Source: Spirochaetota bacterium
GTDB lineage: Bacteria > Spirochaetota > B62-G9 > DRHN01
NCBI GenBank assembly: GCA_016934265.1
Contig: JAFGTF010000070.1
Span: forward strand, 1-64,000
Length of the DNA: 64,000 bases
Reading direction: 5' to 3'
Position numbers and translations under genes: made by a program. Under the pieces are notes generated by a model. The model was not told where the DNA came from and did not search any database. It was given only the letters and a program-made list of their open reading frames with translations. Positions 34,495 to 43,611 of this stretch are shown here, one piece after another. Numbering within the stretch: the first letter of the stretch is position 1; each line of letters opens with the position of its first letter.

Positions 34495-35235
34495 TCAGAT
34501 CACTATCGTCATCCCGCACTCTGCAACGGCCGTATCATCGAAGATCGTTTTCGCCTCGGCGAGGGTCTTTTTCCGGTCGTACTCCGGCCACACATGGGTC
34601 AAAACGAGCCTTTTTACCTTTGCCTCCGAAGCCAACCGCGCGGCCGTTTTCGCCGTCATGTGCCCCATCTCTTCCATCTCCCCGTCCGCTTCGAGCAGTG
34701 TCGCCTCAGCGAGCAGGACATCCGCTTCCTTCGCAAACGACGTGAGTCTTTCGAAATACCTCGTGTCTGCAGTATAGACGAGCGTTTTACCCCGATGCTC
34801 GAAACGCATCGCGTAACTTGCGATCGGATGTATCCCGCGCAAAAACCCGACCGACAGGTCTTCTATACGAACAACAAGGCCTTCAGTGATCTTTTCGATT
34901 GAAAACTCTCTCTTGATCGCGTTTTTAATGAAAGCGAATGTCCTCTTCGGGCTCTTCGGCATGTATATCGAAAGAGGACCTTTCGCCAGCCCGTCCCGCT
35001 GTGCGACGAACACCGCGTACCGCATGGTATAGATATCGGATACGTGATCCGCATGAAGATGGGAGAGGAACACTCCTCGTATCTCCCCGTAATGTATATA
35101 CCGCTGGAGCACCCCGAAGCTTCCCGGTCCCGTATCTATTACGAAGCTCTGTCCCCCGCAGCTCAATAGATACGACGAACATGCCTCGTTCTTACCGGCG
35201 AATGCGGCGCAGGTACCGAGTATTACGAGATCCAT
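34495..35235 (-). CDS. metallo-beta-lactamase fold hydrolase, RNase Z-like
   Basis: A 246-residue MBL-fold protein. The metal-binding core is HLHADH in FLSHLHADHVSD, with later Asp in VYTADT and His in THVWPEY. These match the RNase Z/arylsulfatase-like branch, but the exosite arm of true tRNA 3'-processing enzymes is not obvious, so the substrate is open. GGAGAAACGT precedes the ATG. It may form a unit with folB, which lies just upstream in the leftward order. Confidence 0.8.
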   Translation of the reverse strand: MDLVILGTCAAFAGKNEACSSYLLSCGGQSFVIDTGPGSFGVLQRYIHYGEIRGVFLSHLHADHVSDIYTMRYAVFVAQRDGLAKGPLSIYMPKSPKRTFAFIKNAIKREFSIEKITEGLVVRIEDLSVGFLRGIHPIASYAMRFEHRGKTLVYTADTRYFERLTSFAKEADVLLAEATLLEADGEMEEMGHMTAKTAARLASEAKVKRLVLTHVWPEYDRKKTLAEAKTIFDDTAVAECGMTIVI

Positions 35236-35255
35236 ACGTTTCTCCGGTTACTCTT

Positions 35256-35600
35256 TCAGGTTTCGATGGTGTAGGAAACGGACCGTGTATCGCGGTACGG
35301 GTACTTCGTCACCGTTACCGAAATCGTCTCTATGGAATGATGTGAGGCGACAAGCTCCAAGATCTTTTCCGCCGCCGTCTCGATGAGCCCGAACTTCTCC
35401 CGTTTCAAGAAACGTAGCACGTCTTGCCGTACCGCGGAATAATTCACCGTTTTATCGATGCAGTCGTCGATATTGCCGGGACCGGTCCGCGGCACGATGA
35501 CGAGACTCACCGAAATACGCTGCCTGTGCCTTATTTCCTTCTCCGTAACACCGATATGGACACGGGCGTCGATCCTCTCCATGGTTATCCTGTGCTTCAT
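35256..35600 (-). CDS. folB: dihydroneopterin aldolase
   Basis: A protein of about 114 residues matching dihydroneopterin aldolase (folate biosynthesis; makes 6-hydroxymethyl-dihydropterin). IDARVHIGVTEKEIRHRQ carries the conserved Glu of the active site; VNYSAVRQDVLRFL and ETAAEKILELV are family segments; a Lys-Tyr-Pro near the end replaces the usual KP element. An upstream in-frame ATG would give 157 residues, but the start at 35600 matches the usual family length of about 120. Confidence 0.82.
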   Translation of the reverse strand: MKHRITMERIDARVHIGVTEKEIRHRQRISVSLVIVPRTGPGNIDDCIDKTVNYSAVRQDVLRFLKREKFGLIETAAEKILELVASHHSIETISVTVTKYPYRDTRSVSYTIET

Positions 35601-35872
35601 AAGACCCCCATACACGGGAAACATCGGTTCCCACGGGTAGCGAAACGTCATGTACGAGCGTCCGCCTTTCCGCCGGGACGTTCGACGATGTAATTGTAGT
35701 CTCTTTAATGAGATACAATTATTTATCAATGTACCATGACGGCCGGTGAAAACTCAACAGCTTTCTTGCGTGGGCAATTCTCATTGCACCGTTTAAAAAC
35801 AACGCCGTGTTGTATCGGAGGACGGCACGTACCGTACATGCCGCGTACGAGGTGCCGTACAGTAAAAAATGA
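35601..35872. other. divergent spacer
   Basis: Spacer between folB and the STAS gene. It includes an imperfect dyad CGGCAC/GTGCCG near 35825-35857 and no protein-like frame beyond the folB upstream extension. Confidence 0.45.
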
Positions 35873-35901
35873 TTGCAATAACCGCATATTGATAGTATCC
35901 T
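35873..35901 (+). promoter_or_regulatory. candidate promoter for the STAS gene
   Basis: TTGCAA at 35873-35878 and TATCCT at 35896-35901 with a 17-base spacer. It would give a short leader to the very strong ribosome site GAGGAGGGG before the ATG at 35929. Confidence 0.45.
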
Positions 35902-35928
35902 AACGACATAGTACCGAGGAGGGGATGA

Positions 35929-36237
35929 ATGGATATAAAAGTCTCCGGTTCTGACGACAGCATAGTGGTGAGTTTAAAGGGCGATATCTATATCGATCAG
36001 GCCGACGAGCTTCTCTATACCTTCAACGATATCATTGAAAAAGGTCCCAAGGAGGTCCTTCTCAATATCGACGGGCTCAAATCCATTACCAGCTCCGGAA
36101 TAGGAAAGATCGTTTTCCTCTACAAGAAACTCCTGAAGAAAAACGGTACGCTGAGAATACAGGGCGCGAACAAGACGATCATGGAGATTTTCAAAATCGT
36201 TAAGCTCGATAAGCTCATCGATATAGAAGGCGCGTAG
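35929..36237 (+). CDS. STAS-domain anti-sigma-factor antagonist
   Basis: A 102-residue single STAS domain of the SpoIIAA/RsbV type. SITSSGIGK holds the phosphorylatable serine (Ser55 or Ser56). It has the alternating beta-alpha pattern of the fold and a near-ideal ribosome site (GAGGAGGGG). No cognate serine kinase or sigma factor gene is in the window. Such proteins release a sigma factor from its antagonist when dephosphorylated. Confidence 0.9.
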   Translation: MDIKVSGSDDSIVVSLKGDIYIDQADELLYTFNDIIEKGPKEVLLNIDGLKSITSSGIGKIVFLYKKLLKKNGTLRIQGANKTIMEIFKIVKLDKLIDIEGA

Positions 36238-36328
36238 ACTCCCGGCGGCATACAATTTACTTTCACTTTCATCAAAATGATATTATGGTATTATTGTTAT
36301 CACAATACTACCCGTACGAGAATACGAA

Positions 36329-37099
36329 ATGTTCCGGAAAAAGGGAAAAAACCAGGATATCTCGGGCATCCTGAAGGGGTGGGATTACGACCTCAGGCAG
36401 GACATGATGGTCAGGAGGATCACAGGCGCAGACGGGAAGCCGAAAATCCAGATGCGGCTGGATCTCGGCATTCTACAGATGGAGGAGGGGGGACGCCCGG
36501 ACGGTAAAAAACCCCACGGCAAGGAATCCCTTCTCCACTACTACGAATCGGTCGTTTCGTGGATGAAAAAGAAATACGGTGCGGTTACGGACTTTACGCT
36601 TGACAAGGACGACTGCTACGCCCTCCAGCAGGAAGGATTTCAATACTACTACCGCTACCTCTGCTTCTTTCAGCTCGGCGATTTCATCCGGGCCGAACGG
36701 GATACCGCGAGGAACCTCAAGATGTTCGATTTCGTAAAGAGGTACGCGGGCGACGAGAGGTATGTCGAGGAGTTCGAGCAGTACAGGCCGTATGTCATCA
36801 TGATGAATACGAGGGCGAAGGTGCTCGGGGCGCTGAAGTCCAAAGACGCGTCGCGTGCTGTCAACGAGATCAATCACGGCATACACAAGATAGAAACGGC
36901 ATACGAGAAACAGGCCCAAACAGATGATTATGAGGGGTCTGAGATCGCCTTTTTGAAAAACTGGGCCGAGGAGATAGTGAAGGACCATACCCCATCCAAG
37001 CGTCAGCGGCTCGTAGAAGAGCTTCAGTCGGCCATCGCGAATGAGGAGTACGAACGTGCCGCGCAGATACGGGACAGGCTGAAACGTATGAAGCACTAG
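36329..37099 (+). CDS. UvrB/UvrC-motif protein
   Basis: A 256-residue protein. The last 35 residues form a UvrB/UvrC (UVR) motif (LVEELQSAIANEEYERAAQIRDRLKRM). The N-terminal 80 residues hold a basic start and YDLRQDMMVRRITG; the middle has a helical, TPR-like region (YYYRYLCFFQLGDFIRAERD). Proteins of this type follow STAS genes in spirochaete genomes, in my knowledge. It may be an adaptor that binds other proteins through the UVR motif. Its stop shares the palindrome CTAG with the convergent trmB stop. Confidence 0.75.
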   Translation: MFRKKGKNQDISGILKGWDYDLRQDMMVRRITGADGKPKIQMRLDLGILQMEEGGRPDGKKPHGKESLLHYYESVVSWMKKKYGAVTDFTLDKDDCYALQQEGFQYYYRYLCFFQLGDFIRAERDTARNLKMFDFVKRYAGDERYVEEFEQYRPYVIMMNTRAKVLGALKSKDASRAVNEINHGIHKIETAYEKQAQTDDYEGSEIAFLKNWAEEIVKDHTPSKRQRLVEELQSAIANEEYERAAQIRDRLKRMKH

Positions 37100-37824
37100 G
37101 ACGTCGTATTTTCACGCGTACAATCAGTCTTTTTTTTTATCCACTGAAGGAAGTAGAGCGGTCTTCCCTCCTTTTTGAACCTTTCCAAAAACAACGTTCT
37201 CGGATATTCGTCGGGGTAGTCTCCCCATCCTCTCGAATAGGGGCTTTCGAAACCGTCGACGGACTCAAACGATGCAATGATAAAATCCCTGTATTCCTCA
37301 TGATCCGTTGCCACACAGACCTTTCCTCCGTCAACGAGCCTGTCTTTGAGCATCCTGACGAACCGGTCCGAAAGCAGACGGTGCTTGTGGTGACGCTTCT
37401 TCGGCCACGGGTCCGGAAACAGTATGATGAACTCATCGACCGTTTCCTCGTAAAGAAACTCCCATACGAAACGTCTCGTATCGCCGTGAAAGACGGCGAC
37501 GTTCCGTAATCCCCTCTTGCGCGCCTTCGAGGCGAACTTCCGAGCACGCCCGAGTAGGATTTCCGTCCCGATGTGGTTTTTATCGGGGTGTGTTTCCGAG
37601 TAATCGACGAGGAAGTGCCCGTTTCCCGACCCGATCTCCACGACGATCGGCCCTCTTCCCCGGAAGATACCGGCGAAATAGCGAAGGGATTCTTCCTTGT
37701 CCTGCGGCGGCAGCTCGTCTTTCACGGAATAGAGCGGCGGAAGTTCTTTTGACCTCTGCGTTTGTATTCCCGCCCGACCATCCCGACCGTTTCTCACCCC
37801 GTCACCGCCTTTTTCTCTCCGCAT
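37096..37824 (-). CDS. trmB: tRNA (guanine-N7)-methyltransferase
   Basis: A protein of about 242 residues. The SAM-binding site begins VVEIGSGNGHF; VDEFIILFPDPWPKKRHHKHRL is the TrmB signature with the catalytic acidic residue and the tRNA-binding basic loop. It methylates G46 of tRNA. The start at 37824 is an ATG inside the 3' end of the upstream activase gene (23-base overlap); a GTG at 37797 is an alternative. The basic N-terminal extension is unusual and may be untranslated. Confidence 0.88.
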   Translation of the reverse strand: MRREKGGDGVRNGRDGRAGIQTQRSKELPPLYSVKDELPPQDKEESLRYFAGIFRGRGPIVVEIGSGNGHFLVDYSETHPDKNHIGTEILLGRARKFASKARKRGLRNVAVFHGDTRRFVWEFLYEETVDEFIILFPDPWPKKRHHKHRLLSDRFVRMLKDRLVDGGKVCVATDHEEYRDFIIASFESVDGFESPYSRGWGDYPDEYPRTLFLERFKKEGRPLYFLQWIKKKTDCTRENTTS

Positions 37825-40800
37825 GCCGGGTCGTTCCCGTGCGGCCCGCATATTCTTTCGTCTGGTACATGAACGCCTCGAGCCTCGTATCCATTCCCGT
37901 GTCATCCTGCCCGTCGTATACTATGTTGACCCAGGGAATATTGTCGTAATCAGACCGGAACGACTGTGAAATCGCCGTTATCAGCGTTCCCGGCATACAG
38001 GTAAACGGAAGTATATTGGCGATACCGGATATCCCGGCGGGTACCTGCCCGGCGCTCGAACCCATAATTATCGCAGGCTCGCCGTCGTAGCTTTTGTCGA
38101 TATAGGGGCTGCAGAGCTTCAGGACCTCGCGGATAGGTATGTCCCGTCCGAAGTCAACCGAGCCGGTGACCGATTTCAGAACCTTCCGCTCGAGCAGGTG
38201 CTGGAAGAACTCGAACATCTTCGAGGCTACGATACCTTTCAGATCCCTCTTCCAGACGCTGTCCCTGAAGAAACGGTAGGTGGAATAGTGTATCCACTCC
38301 CTAACAGGGGCTATCATCGTTTCCGCACCGAGCCGTTCAAGCTTTTTTACGACATGACCGCTGCAGAACGGGTTGTCCCGCATGAAAATCTCGCCGGTTA
38401 CGGATATTAAAGGCTTTCTCTCAAGGTCCGTCGTTTCGATCGAAGAAAACGCCTCCGCAGCATCGGCGAGAACACCCTCGATATTCCTCCCCCCCCGCTC
38501 CGCATCCCGAATAAGCTCGTCGCGGTATCGGGCATACAGACGGTCGCTTTTCCCCGGCACTCTCTCATACGGACGCTTCTGTTGCAGGAGCTTTCTGAGC
38601 ATGTCTATACCGACCGTCCCTTTCCACACGGGAACCCAGAACTTCACGATCCGGCCCCCCGAGAGATCGGCGTATGCGTTGTCGTTTCCCGGAGATATAA
38701 GCTCGACCTCTCCGAAACCGAGCCTGTCGAGGATAGTCCGCTGAAGCCTGTTGTACTGCCCGAACCGGCAGGGCCCGTTGTGGTCCGGCATAAAAAAGCT
38801 CGAACGCGCGGGATCGAATCCGTTTTCGAAGGCTTTCTTCAAAAAAGAGCCCGTCGTACAAATCATGGGAAAGCACTCCCGCGACGATGTGTATTTCCTC
38901 CCGAGATCGAGGTCGATCTCGTCCTGCGGCGGCAGGACCTCGGCATGGATGCCGCATGACCTCGACCCTGCGGCGAGCACGTGCGCATGATCGCTCATAT
39001 ACGGCACGTAGAGCTTTCTCTCTTTCACCGGCGCATGCCGCATCACCTGCGGTACGGATATGGACCGGCGCGTATCACTTTCCGCATCTTCGCCGCTTTT
39101 GGGGACGATGCGGGCGGGCCTTCTCTTCCGAAGGCTGTCTAAAAACGCCTCGCAGCGGGTGATCATGCCTGCATCCGCGCTGTGCTCGTCCACCTCGAGC
39201 TGAAGATAGGGTTTCTTTTTCATCTCTTCACGAACGAAATGCAAAAGAAAAGAGTCCGGGCCGCACCTGAAGTTTCCGAGATAGACCGCGTCGAGACGGC
39301 GGTCGCTTGACACAATCCTGGCCGCCTCGAGAATTTTTCTTCCGTTCGGCCAGTACATCATCCGGTACTCCCCGTATATGTTTTCTTTTTCCAGTGGAAG
39401 AAAATCCATGGGAACGGGAAGCACCTCCAGACTTATGAGCTTCTTAACGAGGTCGAGATTGAGCTGCGGATCGTTCGTGTTATAGGGCCTCCCGATGACG
39501 ACTACCGCTTTCCTGCTCCCGTCGAGCTCTTCCAACGCCTTTTTTCCCGCTTCCCTCACCCGACGCTCGAAATCTCGCTGCGCCCCGTCCGCCTCTTCTA
39601 CCGCACTCCGGACAGATGAGTGCGAAATACCGAAACGCGCTCCCATGTACGATGCGAGCTCGCGGTTTAAAACCGCACCGAAGTAGCGAAAGTGAAGCGC
39701 CGGAGTCATTAATTTTTCCTCATCTTTCGTGTTCCGTAAAAGCGCCCTTACCATATAGGGAACAGTCTGAACCCAGGGGCAGTTGTAGTATACGGTCGGG
39801 TTATTTTTCTCCGCCTTCGAGTTCACCACGGATGGGAGCCATATGTGGTCCACACCCGCTCTTAGAAGCTCGAACACATGTCCGTGCATCACCTCTACGG
39901 GGAAACAGGTCTCCGCTGTGATACGCTCCAGTGATTTCGTAACGAGACTGTGCGAGGAGGGGGGGGAAACAACCACCCTGAATCCGAGTGTCTCGAAAAA
40001 CCGCCTCCAGAATGGGAACTGCTGGTAGAATACCATCAACCCTCTTGGGATACCGATGGTAATACGGCTTCCGGCCGTATTACTATCAGCCGGCAAACTA
40101 TCATTCTCAAAGTCGCCCAAGAGGAGTTTCTCCCTGACCGCGAAGAGGTTCGGGATATCTTTCCCCCTCCCCTTGCGGTCTTCCATCTCGTACCGCTCAC
40201 ACCGGCCGCCGTAGAAAAGCGGCCTCATCTCACCCTCAATCCGCACCCGCCGGATCTCGCACCGGTTCGGGCAGCGTTTGCACGTGAACGTGTCGACCTT
40301 GTACCCTGTTCTGCTTATCGAAAATCCCTTGAACCGCGTGGAGGACGACCCGACGGCGTCTTTGGCGAGCATCGCGGCCCCTATCGCACCGGTGACATCG
40401 TGATGCGGGGGTACGATTATCGGCTTACCCGTCACCTTCTCGAAGGCGGCGACCACCGAACGATTGTACGCGACCCCCCCCTGAAAGAAGATACGGTCCG
40501 CAACGCGTTTGGTACCGACAACTTTCTGAAGGTAGTTGTACACGATCGAGTAGGAAAGCCCGGCGACGAGGTTCTCTTTACGCGCCCCCTTCTGCTGGTG
40601 CGCGTTGAGGTCCGATTCCATGAACACCGTACACCTGTCTCCGAGCTTGACGGGCTTTTTGGCCTCGATCGCGATTTCGCCGAACTCGTCTATGATGTCG
40701 ACGCCGAGTTTCTCCGCCTGCTCTTCTAAAAAGGATCCGGTGCCTGCGGCGCATACCTTGTTCATTTCGAAATCGACGATCACGCCGTTGTCGATACTTA

Positions 40801-42091
40801 TGAACTTGGAGTCCTGGCCGCCGATCTCGAACACCGTGTCCACCGACGGGTCTATCGCGATTGCAGCGGTGGCCTGGGCGGTGATCTCGTTCTGTATCGT
40901 ATCCGCGCCGACGAAGTCCCCGGTGAGGTACCTTCCGGACCCCGTCGTCCCCACGGCCCGCACCCTCACCCGATCGCCCGCCTCCGCGTCGATCTCCGCC
41001 ATGCCCCGCCTGATCGCCTCGAGAGGCTTCCCGGAAGTGGGGAGGTAGCGTCGTGCGATCACCCTGTTTTGATCGTCTATCAGCACGACGTTCGTGCTCA
41101 ACGATCCGACATCGAGCCCGAGATACACATCCGTTACGCCGCGTGATTCTTCAGCCGCGACCACATCCGCCCGCACCTGCTTCGTAATGGACACCGCGTG
41201 CGAAAGCGGCGCGAGCGTTTCGCAGTCGTCGTCCGTCGAATGTATGTATTGTTGAAGCGCCGCAAAGCCTATGAACGGACGCTCCACCTCGGGAGGAAAA
41301 TCGAAAAGGTGGAACAGGGAGCCTATCGCTCCCATCGAGGCGTGGTGTTCGGGAACGACGGGTTCGCCGTCAGGGAGATCGAACACTTCCCTGAATGCAC
41401 GCACCATACCGGCGTTCGCAGCGACACCCCCCTGAAAGAGTACTGGTCGGGGCAGGGCTTTTCCCCGTGCCAGGTGGCTCTTGAAGTTTCGAGCCACCGC
41501 AAAGCAGAGACCGGCGACGATATCGCAGAGCGGTGTCGCTATCTGCTGGAGGTGAATCATGTCGCTCTTGGCGAACACGCTGCAGCGTCCCGCGATCCGC
41601 GGCGGTTCGGAAGACTCGAGCGCCAGCTGCCCGAACTCGTCCTCAATACTAACCCCGATCCTCCTCGCCTGCTGGTCCAAGAACGAGCCCGTTCCTGCCG
41701 CGCAGATGCTGTTCATTGCAAAATCGACGAGCTCCGAACGGCCGCCTTTTCGTTCCATGAAGATGAGCTTCGAATCCTCTCCTCCCATCTCGATCACGGT
41801 CCGGACCTCCCCGTATAAACGGGAGACGGCACAAGACTGTGCGACGATCTCGTTTATGTAATGACCCCCGATGAGAGAAGCGGCGAGCGGCCCGCCCGTA
41901 CCGGTGATCCCGATACGGCGGATGTCTTTTTCACCGAACTTTACGGTGACATCGCGAAGTATGTCGCAGAGGAGGGTGAACGGTCTGCCCCGACAGTACT
42001 CGTACCTGTCTTCAAGGATACGTCTTTCTTCGTCCATGACCACCGTATTGATAGAAACGGACCCGATGTCGAGACCGAGGTAATACTTCAT
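37802..42091 (-). CDS. tandem acyl-CoA dehydratase activase-like protein
   Basis: A 1429-residue multidomain protein. Two BadF/HgdC-type ASKHA ATPase domains lie in tandem at about 1-290 and 320-595. Each keeps both cysteine elements of the activator (ICAAGTGSFL with RCSVFAKSD; VCAAGTGSFLEEQ with RCTVFMESD), so one chain could build the bridging [4Fe-4S] cluster that in HgdC needs two subunits. A Cys cluster CKRCPNRC at about 605 is followed by a DUF2229-type region and then two dehydratase-related domains (FRCGPDSF; FFMPDHNGPCRFGQY). Such proteins occur in many anaerobes with no dehydratase beside them. The reaction is unknown; ATP-driven electron transfer is inferred. Confidence 0.85.
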   Translation of the reverse strand: MKYYLGLDIGSVSINTVVMDEERRILEDRYEYCRGRPFTLLCDILRDVTVKFGEKDIRRIGITGTGGPLAASLIGGHYINEIVAQSCAVSRLYGEVRTVIEMGGEDSKLIFMERKGGRSELVDFAMNSICAAGTGSFLDQQARRIGVSIEDEFGQLALESSEPPRIAGRCSVFAKSDMIHLQQIATPLCDIVAGLCFAVARNFKSHLARGKALPRPVLFQGGVAANAGMVRAFREVFDLPDGEPVVPEHHASMGAIGSLFHLFDFPPEVERPFIGFAALQQYIHSTDDDCETLAPLSHAVSITKQVRADVVAAEESRGVTDVYLGLDVGSLSTNVVLIDDQNRVIARRYLPTSGKPLEAIRRGMAEIDAEAGDRVRVRAVGTTGSGRYLTGDFVGADTIQNEITAQATAAIAIDPSVDTVFEIGGQDSKFISIDNGVIVDFEMNKVCAAGTGSFLEEQAEKLGVDIIDEFGEIAIEAKKPVKLGDRCTVFMESDLNAHQQKGARKENLVAGLSYSIVYNYLQKVVGTKRVADRIFFQGGVAYNRSVVAAFEKVTGKPIIVPPHHDVTGAIGAAMLAKDAVGSSSTRFKGFSISRTGYKVDTFTCKRCPNRCEIRRVRIEGEMRPLFYGGRCERYEMEDRKGRGKDIPNLFAVREKLLLGDFENDSLPADSNTAGSRITIGIPRGLMVFYQQFPFWRRFFETLGFRVVVSPPSSHSLVTKSLERITAETCFPVEVMHGHVFELLRAGVDHIWLPSVVNSKAEKNNPTVYYNCPWVQTVPYMVRALLRNTKDEEKLMTPALHFRYFGAVLNRELASYMGARFGISHSSVRSAVEEADGAQRDFERRVREAGKKALEELDGSRKAVVVIGRPYNTNDPQLNLDLVKKLISLEVLPVPMDFLPLEKENIYGEYRMMYWPNGRKILEAARIVSSDRRLDAVYLGNFRCGPDSFLLHFVREEMKKKPYLQLEVDEHSADAGMITRCEAFLDSLRKRRPARIVPKSGEDAESDTRRSISVPQVMRHAPVKERKLYVPYMSDHAHVLAAGSRSCGIHAEVLPPQDEIDLDLGRKYTSSRECFPMICTTGSFLKKAFENGFDPARSSFFMPDHNGPCRFGQYNRLQRTILDRLGFGEVELISPGNDNAYADLSGGRIVKFWVPVWKGTVGIDMLRKLLQQKRPYERVPGKSDRLYARYRDELIRDAERGGRNIEGVLADAAEAFSSIETTDLERKPLISVTGEIFMRDNPFCSGHVVKKLERLGAETMIAPVREWIHYSTYRFFRDSVWKRDLKGIVASKMFEFFQHLLERKVLKSVTGSVDFGRDIPIREVLKLCSPYIDKSYDGEPAIIMGSSAGQVPAGISGIANILPFTCMPGTLITAISQSFRSDYDNIPWVNIVYDGQDDTGMDTRLEAFMYQTKEYAGRTGTTRHAERKRR

Positions 42092-42281
42092 GAAGTAATC
42101 CTGCAGTGCCTAATATCGGTTTGTATCCCCGATAAAAAATAGAAGAGTCGCGGCCGATCGTCAAGTCGCCGATTCCGAACCGATGCATAACCAATGCCGA
42201 ACCGACGGTTCTTTCAAACGGTGCGGTGAGCCGCCGAAACGTCGGCCGAAACGTCGGCCGCGTCGGCTGTATCGGATGGCC
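42092..42281. other. spacer with a short tandem repeat
   Basis: Divergent spacer. Two perfect copies of CGAAACGTCGGC (42235-42258) followed by a partial third (CGCGTCGGC) lie just upstream of the promoter at 42282, where an activator or repressor could bind. No gene is seen. Confidence 0.45.
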
Positions 42282-42310
42282 TTGACGCGTGAGGTGTAAC
42301 GGCTTATATT
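42282..42310 (+). promoter_or_regulatory. strong candidate sigma-70 promoter
   Basis: TTGACG at 42282-42287, a 17-base spacer and TATATT at 42305-42310, each box five of six to consensus. It points at the binding-protein gene that starts at 42356. Confidence 0.65.
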
Positions 42311-42355
42311 CCGTTCTCGGTGGTATCCGGGTAAATCCCGCAGGGGAACGCGTCG

Positions 42356-43594
42356 ATGAGAACGCTTTTTTTTGTACTGGCTTTCATAGTGGTATCGAGC
42401 CCGCTGTTCGCACGAAGCGAAAAAATCAGTTTCTGGCACGGCCAGGGATTTCATGCGAAGCGGATTATCGAGGAACTTGTAAACGAGTACAACCGGTCGC
42501 AGAGCGATGTTCATGTGGACGCGGTGTTTCAGGGACTCTACCAGGACATGGAAGTTAAGATGCTTGCAGCCGCCGTGACACGCCAGCTCCCCGAAGTCGC
42601 TCTCGAGCAGATCGAGTACATCGATCTCTATATCAAAGAGGGACTGATCCCCCCCATCGATGCCGCCGTCAAAGAAGAGACGAGAAAGGATGTCCACGGG
42701 GTCATGTGGGATGCCGTTACCCGCGAAGGAAAGACGTATGGGGTTCCGTTCTGCATGAGCACCACGGTCCTGTTCTATAACAGGGATGCGTTCAAACGGG
42801 CGGGCCTCGACCCCGACAAACCTCCGGAAACATGGGACCAGATAATCGCGGCTGGCCGTCGCCTTACCGTTGACGAGGACAAAGACGGCAGCCCAGACCG
42901 CTTCGCGATCAGCGTGTGGCAGAACGGCCTGTACGGATGGGCGCCGATTCTCTGGGCGAACGGCGGCACGCTTTTTTCAGAGGACGGAACGAAGATCGAC
43001 CTTACCTCCCCGGCGATGAAAACAACGATAGGCATGCTCAAAGACCTCGTCTATAAATACGGCATTATGCCGAAAAGCTGGACCGACTGGGAGTCGGGCC
43101 AGGCGTTTCTCGCAGGAGACCTCGCCATGGGATTTTTCTCGAGCGCGGGGATCGCGTACAGCGAGCAGAACCTCCCCTGGAGTCTCGGTGTCGCCCCAAT
43201 GCCGTCCATAAACGGCCGGAAGTTCACGGTGCTCACCGGTTCCGCGCTCGTCAACTTCGCGAAAAACAGGAAGAAATGGAAGGCGGCGAACGATTTTATC
43301 TTCTGGCTTATCGAAAAACCCAATATCATCAGGCTTCACAAGGAGATCGGCTATATACCGGTACGGAAATCCGCCGCCGGCTCCCTCGACCTCAGGTCGT
43401 TTCACCGGGAGAACCCCAACTTCAGGATCCCCGTCGAAGAGCTGGCCTTTGCGAGGGCGCTTCCCCACCACAACGAGTATTTCAAGATCAACAAGCTCCT
43501 CATCGACATGCTGCAGCAGGTCATTCTCCAGGGATCGAGCCCGGACGAAACGCTTGCCGCCACTGAACGCGAGATAAACCTTCTGCTCAAGTGA
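42356..43594 (+). CDS. ABC-type sugar-binding protein (family 1), orphan
   Basis: A 412-residue exported solute receptor. Signal peptide residues 1-19 end at LFARS. The mature N-terminus KISFWHGQGFHAKRIIEELVNEYN and VDAVFQGLYQDMEVK are typical of UgpB/MalE-like receptors, and DEDKDGSPDRF forms a calcium-like acidic loop. No permease or ATPase gene lies beside it. It opens like the orphan receptor ending at 25202 (FWH, then VFQG), suggesting a paralogous pair. A strong promoter of its own precedes it. Confidence 0.85.
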   Translation: MRTLFFVLAFIVVSSPLFARSEKISFWHGQGFHAKRIIEELVNEYNRSQSDVHVDAVFQGLYQDMEVKMLAAAVTRQLPEVALEQIEYIDLYIKEGLIPPIDAAVKEETRKDVHGVMWDAVTREGKTYGVPFCMSTTVLFYNRDAFKRAGLDPDKPPETWDQIIAAGRRLTVDEDKDGSPDRFAISVWQNGLYGWAPILWANGGTLFSEDGTKIDLTSPAMKTTIGMLKDLVYKYGIMPKSWTDWESGQAFLAGDLAMGFFSSAGIAYSEQNLPWSLGVAPMPSINGRKFTVLTGSALVNFAKNRKKWKAANDFIFWLIEKPNIIRLHKEIGYIPVRKSAAGSLDLRSFHRENPNFRIPVEELAFARALPHHNEYFKINKLLIDMLQQVILQGSSPDETLAATEREINLLLK

Positions 43595-43611
43595 TACGAC
43601 TCTCCCGCGGC

